Shown here piece by piece: positions 11,709 to 15,786 of a stretch of DNA of 15,786 nucleotides. Under the pieces are notes generated by a model. It saw only the letters and a list, made by a program, of their open reading frames with translations, had not been told where the DNA came from and did not search any database. The position numbers were made by a program, and so were the translations under genes. This DNA is from WO2-35-19 sp964365465 (GTDB taxonomy: Bacteria; Patescibacteriota; Minisyncoccia; Phycocordibacterales; WO2-35-19): NCBI GenBank assembly GCA_964365465.1, contig CAYIPT010000014.1, positions 1-15,786 on the forward strand, written 5' to 3'. The stretch's first letter is position 1. Each line of letters opens with the position of its first letter.

Positions 11709-12980
11709 TTAGTATTCCCTCGCGGAGATTTGGGCGTCCACTTTTTTGATGAGGTCAATGACAACAGAAACAACGATGAGCAAACTTGTTCCGCCTATAG
11801 CCACGGCGCTAATGCCTGTGAAGGCCTTAACAATAAGAGGCAAAACAGCAATGATGCCGAGAAAGAGCGCCCCAATCATGGTCAGGCGGAAAAGGGTTTT
11901 GGCAATATAGGCGGAAGTGGAAACGCCGGGACGAACGCCGGGAATAAAAGCCCCGCTTCTCTGCAAGTTTTTGGAAATTGAATCGGGATCAAATGTAATG
12001 GCGGTATAAAAATAAGTAAAAACAAAAACCAGAAAAAAATAAGCCGCTCCGTAAAATAACTGGTTTGACAAAAGTGAAAGGATTAAAGCCGAGACCTTTT
12101 GAATAATTGCATTATTAACATTGACCAAAAATCTTACTATCATCTGAGGAAAAAGGAGAATGGAGAGGGCAAAAATAATTGGAATAACACCAGCTTGATT
12201 TACTCTGAGGGGCAGATAAGTGGAAACGCCGCCATAAACTTTATTTCCCCTTACTTGTTTGGCATATGTAATCGGTATGGGTCGTTCCGCTTCAGTAATA
12301 ATCACCACACCCCAGATAACAACTAGAGCGGCAGCAATAAAACCTATATAAGCAGGCAGTTGCGAAGCGTCAAAAGAAAACAAAAGTTTACCTAAACTGC
12401 TCGGCAAAACAGAAACAATACCAGCAAATATAATGAGAGAAACGCCGTTACCCACTCCGAATTCGGTTATGAGCTCGCCAAGCCACATGAGCAAAAGAGA
12501 GCCGGCGCCGATAACAATGAGATTGGTCACCAAATCAAAGGTGGCCAACTTGGCCAAAATACCTTGATTTTGGAGCAAAACAACAAAGGCGTACCCTTGC
12601 ATTAAAGCCAGAGGCACGGTCAAGAGCCGCGAATACTGAGAAAATTTTCTTCGGCCGGCATCCCCCTCTTCTTGATACATGGCCTTGAGTTTGGGGAACA
12701 TTACAGTCAAAAGTTGCATAATAATGGAAGAAGTAATATACGGAGAAACCCCCAACATTATAATGGAAAGATTTGAAAGACCGCCGCCAGAAAAGATGTT
12801 GAGCAGGCCAAAAAAGTCATTGCCGGAAATAAATTGTTCCAACCGAAACGTATCAATTCCGGGAATCGGTATCGCCGCCATCATGCGGAACAGAACCAAA
12901 ACAAAAAGAGTGAAGATAATCTTATTTCTAAGAATTTTGTCCCCCAGCACCAATTTGATTTTGTGAACAAGATTAGCCAT
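11709..12980 (-). CDS. secY: Protein translocase subunit SecY
   Basis: SecY is the channel subunit of the Sec translocon in the cytoplasmic membrane. The 423-residue protein has about ten transmembrane segments and family motifs: RMMAAIPIPGID after TM1 (33-44), the plug region with SGGGLSNLSIIMLGVSPYITSSIIMQLL (first part SGGGLSNLSI, then MLGVSPYITS), GNGVSLIIFAGIV, TEAERPIPITYAKQV in the cytoplasmic loop and RSGAFIPGVRPG in the late loop. The C terminus VDAQISAREY is standard. Its ATG overlaps the end of rplO by 8 bases, so the two are probably translationally coupled. adk follows. Confidence 0.97.
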   Translation of the reverse strand: MANLVHKIKLVLGDKILRNKIIFTLFVLVLFRMMAAIPIPGIDTFRLEQFISGNDFFGLLNIFSGGGLSNLSIIMLGVSPYITSSIIMQLLTVMFPKLKAMYQEEGDAGRRKFSQYSRLLTVPLALMQGYAFVVLLQNQGILAKLATFDLVTNLIVIGAGSLLLMWLGELITEFGVGNGVSLIIFAGIVSVLPSSLGKLLFSFDASQLPAYIGFIAAALVVIWGVVIITEAERPIPITYAKQVRGNKVYGGVSTYLPLRVNQAGVIPIIFALSILLFPQMIVRFLVNVNNAIIQKVSALILSLLSNQLFYGAAYFFLVFVFTYFYTAITFDPDSISKNLQRSGAFIPGVRPGVSTSAYIAKTLFRLTMIGALFLGIIAVLPLIVKAFTGISAVAIGGTSLLIVVSVVIDLIKKVDAQISAREY

Positions 12981-13323
12981 TTAAAATTTTTATTTTAGGC
13001 GTTTTGCCGTTTTTGGTTTTTATAAGGCCTTTTTCCAAAAGGGATTTGATGTTAATTTCTTCTCCCTCCTTAAAATACATTTTAACGCGGGAAATGTTTA
13101 TAGCCAAAGGCTTTTCCAGCCGCGATTTGAGAAAATTTTTGCCGCGGCCGCGAAGTTTTGGTAGTCGTTTTATGATATCGCGCATTTCCGGTCTTTTTTT
13201 CCTGCCCGATCTCGCATTTTGGCCCTTGGTGCCACGACCAGAAGTTTTTCCGCGAGTGCCGCCTCGACCAACCTGTTTGGCTTTTTTGTTTTTTGTATTT
13301 CTTTTTAGGTTATGGAATTGCAT
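12973..13323 (-). CDS. rplO: 50S ribosomal protein L15, C-terminally shortened
   Basis: L15 is an assembly protein of the large subunit. The N-terminal basic, Gly-rich arm (GRGGTRGKTSGRGTKGQNAR, 19-38) and GFEGGQ-equivalent region are followed by KRLPKLRGRGKNF. At 116 residues it is about 28 shorter than usual: it ends at KTPKIKILNG, where bacterial L15 continues with a further strand, helix and the AAGG segment. The stop overlaps the secY start (AATGGCTAA context), so no frameshift hides more sequence. It lies 34 bases from rpsE; rpmD, normally in between, is absent. Confidence 0.95.
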   Translation of the reverse strand: MQFHNLKRNTKNKKAKQVGRGGTRGKTSGRGTKGQNARSGRKKRPEMRDIIKRLPKLRGRGKNFLKSRLEKPLAINISRVKMYFKEGEEINIKSLLEKGLIKTKNGKTPKIKILNG

Positions 13324-13357
13324 GATGATAAATTCAAAGATTAAAAGATGGAAAGAT

Positions 13358-13939
13358 TTAAAGATTAATTTTTACTTTTTCCTTCTTTGCTTCTTTTAAT
13401 GTCTCCAAAGCTTTGATAGTTGCTCGAGCTATATTCAATTTATTTTTGGATCTGGAAAGAATTTTAGAAGAGACCTGGGTTATGCCGGCCAGTTCCAAAA
13501 CCACTCTGGCAGCGCTTCCGGCAATCACCCCCTTGCCCGGCGCCGGCATTATGGAAACTCTGGCACTGGAATATTTTGCCTCTACTGGATGGGAGATTGA
13601 ATTTTTATCGGTCAAAGAAATTTTAATCATGCTTTTTTTGGCAGCCCGCATGGCCTTATCAATAGCTATTGGAGTATCTCCGGCTTTTCCTATGCCCACT
13701 CCCACTCTGCCCCTTTTATCGCCCATTACCACGGCAATACTGAAACTGAATCGGCGGCCGCCGGCAACTACCCGAGTAACTCTTCTGACACTAATAATTT
13801 TATTATCAAATTCCTGCCTGACTCTTTCCGGTCTGCGAGAAGGTCTGCGTTCATTTTTACGCCTTTCTCTGTTGCCGGCATTAAAACTTTTTGCTACTGG
13901 TGCTTCTTTTTGTTCTTCTGTATTTTTTATTTCTTCCAT
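13358..13939 (-). CDS. rpsE: 30S ribosomal protein S5
   Basis: S5 sits near the mRNA entry channel and contributes to decoding fidelity. The 193-residue protein has a charged N-terminal extension (1-40, Arg/Glu-rich) beyond the usual 166 residues, then the S5 N domain with VVAGGRRFSFSIAVVMGDKRGRVG and the C domain with PAPGKGVIAGSAARVVLELAGI. It starts 4 bases after the rplR stop and has no Shine-Dalgarno. Confidence 0.97.
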   Translation of the reverse strand: MEEIKNTEEQKEAPVAKSFNAGNRERRKNERRPSRRPERVRQEFDNKIISVRRVTRVVAGGRRFSFSIAVVMGDKRGRVGVGIGKAGDTPIAIDKAMRAAKKSMIKISLTDKNSISHPVEAKYSSARVSIMPAPGKGVIAGSAARVVLELAGITQVSSKILSRSKNKLNIARATIKALETLKEAKKEKVKINL

Positions 13940-13943
13940 TTAA

Positions 13944-14291
13944 TTAAAATTTAAGACCTGCTTCCCTGGCTCCATCAGCTACAGCCGAAACAGATCCTGT
14001 GTAAAGATAACCGCCTCTGTCAAAAACGGCTGTTTTTATGCCCTTGGCTTTGGCTTGTTCGGCAATGGAAGCTCCCACCGCTTTGGCTTTTTCCAAAATG
14101 CTTTTTCCCTTTATATTTTTGCCGCCGGCTGAAGCCAGAGTCGCACCTATATTATCATCTATAAGTTGGGCAATTATATATTTATTTGACTTGAAAACAG
14201 AGAGTCGCGGTTTTTTGCTTGTGCCAAAAATCTTGGCTCTGATGCGCTTTCTTCTCCTGTCTCTTTGTTCTTTTTTTATTTTTGTATCCAT
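13944..14291 (-). CDS. rplR: 50S ribosomal protein L18
   Basis: L18 binds 5S rRNA in the central protuberance together with L5. The 115-residue protein has the basic N terminus (RRKRIRAKIFGTSKKPRLSV), FKSNKYIIAQLID and the C-terminal FDRGGYLYTGSVSAVADGAREAGLKF, all typical, with normal length. It lies between rplF and rpsE in the standard order. Confidence 0.96.
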   Translation of the reverse strand: MDTKIKKEQRDRRRKRIRAKIFGTSKKPRLSVFKSNKYIIAQLIDDNIGATLASAGGKNIKGKSILEKAKAVGASIAEQAKAKGIKTAVFDRGGYLYTGSVSAVADGAREAGLKF

Positions 14292-14308
14292 TCCGTTAGA
14301 AATTTATT

Positions 14309-14842
14309 TTATACTGATTTTTTACCCTGTTTTCTTCTTATAATTTCGTCAAAATAACGGAAGCCCTTGCCTTTATACGGCTCCGGTTTTTTTAGGGTCC
14401 TTATTTTGGCGCTAAAACCGCCCACTAATTCTTTATCAATGCCCGATATCGTCAGAATATTTTTTTCGCTTTTTACATTCAGCCCTTCCGGAATTACCAC
14501 CTCCACAGGATGAGAAAAACCCAACGCTAATATTAATTTATTACCGCTTACTTGGGATTTGTATCCCACTCCTTCTAAAATAAGTTTCTTTTCAAAACCG
14601 TTGTTCACTCCCTCAATCATATTCTTTATATGGGAAGCATAAGTACCCCAAAGAGCCCTGATCTGTTTGTTTTCTTTTGGAACGGAAAGTGATATATGTT
14701 TGCCGTCTATTGCAATGAAGATGTCGGAACGAAAATTTCTCTCCAAAGAACCTTTTGGTCCCTTAACGGAAACTACACCAGAATTTATCAAGACCTCTGT
14801 TTTTTCCGGTATTATTATTCCTTTTTTGCCAATTCTACTCAT
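14309..14842 (-). CDS. rplF: 50S ribosomal protein L6
   Basis: L6 lies near the factor-binding site of the large subunit. The 177-residue protein starts MSRIGKKGIIIP, has the mid-protein VNNGFEKKLILEGVGYK and the C-terminal KPEPYKGKGFRYFDE with the ending RRKQGKKSV. Two repeated L6 folds and the usual length are preserved. The gap to rpsH contains the CGAAAA-type repeat. Confidence 0.97.
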   Translation of the reverse strand: MSRIGKKGIIIPEKTEVLINSGVVSVKGPKGSLERNFRSDIFIAIDGKHISLSVPKENKQIRALWGTYASHIKNMIEGVNNGFEKKLILEGVGYKSQVSGNKLILALGFSHPVEVVIPEGLNVKSEKNILTISGIDKELVGGFSAKIRTLKKPEPYKGKGFRYFDEIIRRKQGKKSV

Positions 14843-14854
14843 TTGATTTCAAAA

Positions 14855-14893
14855 ATTTTCGTAGCTTTTCGCAGTTTTCGCATGATTTTCGTA
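14855..14893 (-). repeat. 11-base-period CGAAAA repeat between rpsH and rplF
   Basis: On the minus strand units TACGAAAATCA, TGCGAAAACTG, CGAAAAGCTA and CGAAAATTTT begin at the last base shared with the rpsH TAA stop. The unit spacing 11, 11, 10 is the same as in the rpsN-rpsH gap. Confidence 0.65.
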
Positions 14894-15286
14894 TTACCAA
14901 ATATTAAATAGAAATTCTCCGCCTAAATTGCTTTTTTTAGCATCGGCATCCCCCATAACGCCCTTGGAAGTGGAGAAAACCGACAAGCCAAAACCTCGGC
15001 GAAATCTCTTGATGTTTTTTGCATTTTCGTATAATCGTCTTGATGGTTTTGATATTCTTCTTACGTCAGAAATAACCGGGCTTCCATCTTTTTCATAAAG
15101 CAGAGTCATGTTCAAATATTTTGCATTGCCTTTGCTTTTTTGACTGACCGCGCCTATATATCCTTTGGCCGAAAGCAGTTCGGCTATGGCCAATTTCATT
15201 TTTGAAAAAGGCGCCGAGACGCTTTCTTTGCGCGCCGCTCCGGAATTTTTAATTCTTATTATTAAGTCCCCTATTGGATCGTTCAT
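14894..15286 (-). CDS. rpsH: 30S ribosomal protein S8
   Basis: S8 binds the central domain of 16S rRNA and in many bacteria represses its own operon. The 130-residue protein opens with NDPIGDLIIRIKNSG and carries SPVISDVRRISKPSRRLY, then the C-terminal core RRGFGLSVFSTSKGVMGDADAKKSNLGGEFLFNIW, which has the conserved STS-G-M motif. Length is normal. It ends in Trp-TAA, where a CGAAAA repeat begins. Confidence 0.97.
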   Translation of the reverse strand: MNDPIGDLIIRIKNSGAARKESVSAPFSKMKLAIAELLSAKGYIGAVSQKSKGNAKYLNMTLLYEKDGSPVISDVRRISKPSRRLYENAKNIKRFRRGFGLSVFSTSKGVMGDADAKKSNLGGEFLFNIW

Positions 15287-15300
15287 TATGTTTTTATTTT

Positions 15301-15341
15301 AAATTTTTGTAGTATTTCGTAGCTTTCGCATAGTTTTCGCA
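15301..15341 (-). repeat. 11-base-period CGAAAA repeat between rpsN and rpsH
   Basis: On the minus strand units TGCGAAAACTA, TGCGAAAGCTA, CGAAATACTA and CAAAAATTTA start directly after the rpsN Trp-TAA end. Together with the copy after rpsH it shares the junction TGGTAAT-R-CGAAAA. Confidence 0.65.
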
Positions 15342-15527
15342 TTACCATGACGATTTTTTAACTCCTGGTATTCTTCCTTCATTTGCCAGTTCCCTAAAAC
15401 AAATCCGACAAAGGCCAAAATCCCCCATGTAGGCCCGGCCTCGGCCGCATTTAAAGCAACGATGAACGGCCCGAGTGCTAAATTTCGGTTTTTTTAGAGA
15501 TCTTGCTATGACTGAAGTTTTTGCCAT
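15342..15527 (-). CDS. rpsN: 30S ribosomal protein S14, zinc-binding (type Z)
   Basis: S14 is a small-subunit head protein. This is the 61-residue zinc form: CFKCGRGR (24-31) and CRICFREL (40-47) provide four cysteines, and the protein ends IPGVKKSSW as usual. It is the first gene of the visible ribosomal run. rplE (L5), its normal upstream neighbour, is not found in the 259 bases before it; that stretch contains palindromes and a possible promoter. Confidence 0.97.
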   Translation of the reverse strand: MAKTSVIARSLKKPKFSTRAVHRCFKCGRGRAYMGDFGLCRICFRELANEGRIPGVKKSSW

Positions 15528-15559
15528 ATTCTAATAATTTCTAACAAATCAATTAAAAC

Positions 15560-15602
15560 GCCCCTAAGGGCTACACCCGAACACTTAACTTAAGTGTCTG
15601 GG
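15560..15602 (-). promoter_or_regulatory. Paired hairpins in the rpsN leader (possible attenuator)
   Basis: On the minus strand CCC-A-GACACTTA pairs with TAAGTGTT-C-GGG (15602-15576) with one mismatch and one G-U. A second small hairpin GCCC/GGGC (15571-15560) is followed by GTTTTAATT. The second could terminate transcription about 30 bases before the rpsN ATG, so the pair may be a regulatory leader or a dispersed palindrome. Confidence 0.35.
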
Positions 15603-15610
15603 TAAACTTA

Positions 15611-15639
15611 AAGCTAACAAATTCGGCCAAAAGAGTCAA
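15611..15639 (-). promoter_or_regulatory. Weak candidate promoter for the rpsN operon
   Basis: On the minus strand TTGACT (15639-15634) and TAGCTT (15616-15611) are 17 bases apart; the -10 is poor (three of six). It would start transcription at the hairpin leader. Confidence 0.25.
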
Positions 15640-15654
15640 ATCAAATTTCTCCGC

Positions 15655-15735
15655 GGATTTATCACGCCAAAGGCGCGATGTAGATTCGGCGAAGTCCGAC
15701 TTCGCTGAAGCTACGTCGTGACGAAGGCGGACGGC
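15655..15735. repeat. Family B palindromic repeat upstream of rpsN
   Basis: GTAGATTCGGCGAAGT (15680-15695) pairs with ACTTCGCTGAAGCTAC (15699-15714) at 14 of 16 positions around CCG, with outer TCACG/CGTGA and a CGCC-AAA-GGCG hairpin beside it. CGAAGGCGGAC (15722-15732) is shared with the repeat inside tig. The rest of 15528-15786 shows a CTCTCAA/TTGAGAG pair near the right edge and no gene. Confidence 0.55.
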
Positions 15736-15786
15736 ATTAGATGAGTTCAGAACTCTCAACTGGAAGCAAATTGAGAGAGAATTCAA

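Noticed and set aside
11681..11773. Extended adk N terminus reading back into secY
   Set aside because: The extra 31 residues overlap the secY end and precede the P-loop abnormally; the extended -10 lies within it.
12973..13000. Frameshift as the cause of short L15
   Set aside because: secY begins in the same bases, leaving no downstream sequence that could encode the missing L15 end.
15571..15786. 71-residue open frame on the minus strand at the right edge (possible L5 end)
   Set aside because: It is translated through palindromic repeats and lacks any L5 C-terminal motif; low-complexity shadow of the repeat.

Overview
The window looks like a chromosomal segment from a reduced-genome bacterium of the Candidate Phyla Radiation (Patescibacteria), most probably a Parcubacteria-type lineage. 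The reasons are: the ribosomal spc cluster has no rpmD (L30) between rpsE and rplO, an absence known across CPR; several conserved proteins are trimmed or odd (trigger factor without a PPIase domain, L15 without its C-terminal end, an enlarged Ndk); TGA acts as a stop, arguing against the SR1/Gracilibacteria code; and short palindromic repeats are scattered between and inside genes. Lineage is inference, not a database result.

Layout. Positions 1-216 hold a consensus promoter and hairpins in front of nusA (+). A secreted coiled-coil protein and a small single-pass membrane protein (+) follow, then a DUF559 endonuclease gene (-) enclosed by two copies of a palindromic repeat, then tig (+). A long perfect palindrome separates tig from convergent rsmE (-). 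rsmE diverges from clpP (+) across a gap of only 14-23 bases. rny (+) follows clpP and ends one base from a convergent beta-CASP metallo-beta-lactamase RNase gene (-), which is translationally coupled to a small membrane protein. Upstream of that pair on the minus strand lie a structured RNA with the architecture of 6S RNA, then ndk and map. A stand-alone cysteine-containing 118-residue gene (+) with its own promoter, strong Shine-Dalgarno and terminator splits map from adk. The rest is the minus-strand ribosomal run rpsN-rpsH-rplF-rplR-rpsE-rplO-secY-adk.

How the genes fit together. The content is housekeeping: transcription (nusA), RNA decay (rny, beta-CASP nuclease), ribosome assembly and rRNA modification (spc proteins, rsmE), folding and proteolysis (tig, clpP), secretion (secY), N-terminal Met removal (map) and nucleotide balance (adk, ndk).

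The less ordinary content is non-coding. (1) A DUF559 gene lies between two roughly 90-base palindromic copies with 11-base terminal inverted repeats; related palindromes occur elsewhere, including in frame inside rsmE, with a second repeat family in frame inside tig. (2) A minus-strand RNA of about 150 nt lies between ndk and a membrane-protein gene. (3) A recurring signal of an extended -10 box 6-7 bases before ATG suggests leaderless mRNAs for tig, clpP, adk and the membrane protein, with related signals at rsmE and the small membrane protein; only the orphan 118-residue gene has a strong Shine-Dalgarno. (4) An 11-base-period CGAAAA repeat begins at the stop codons of two ribosomal protein genes and recurs next to map.
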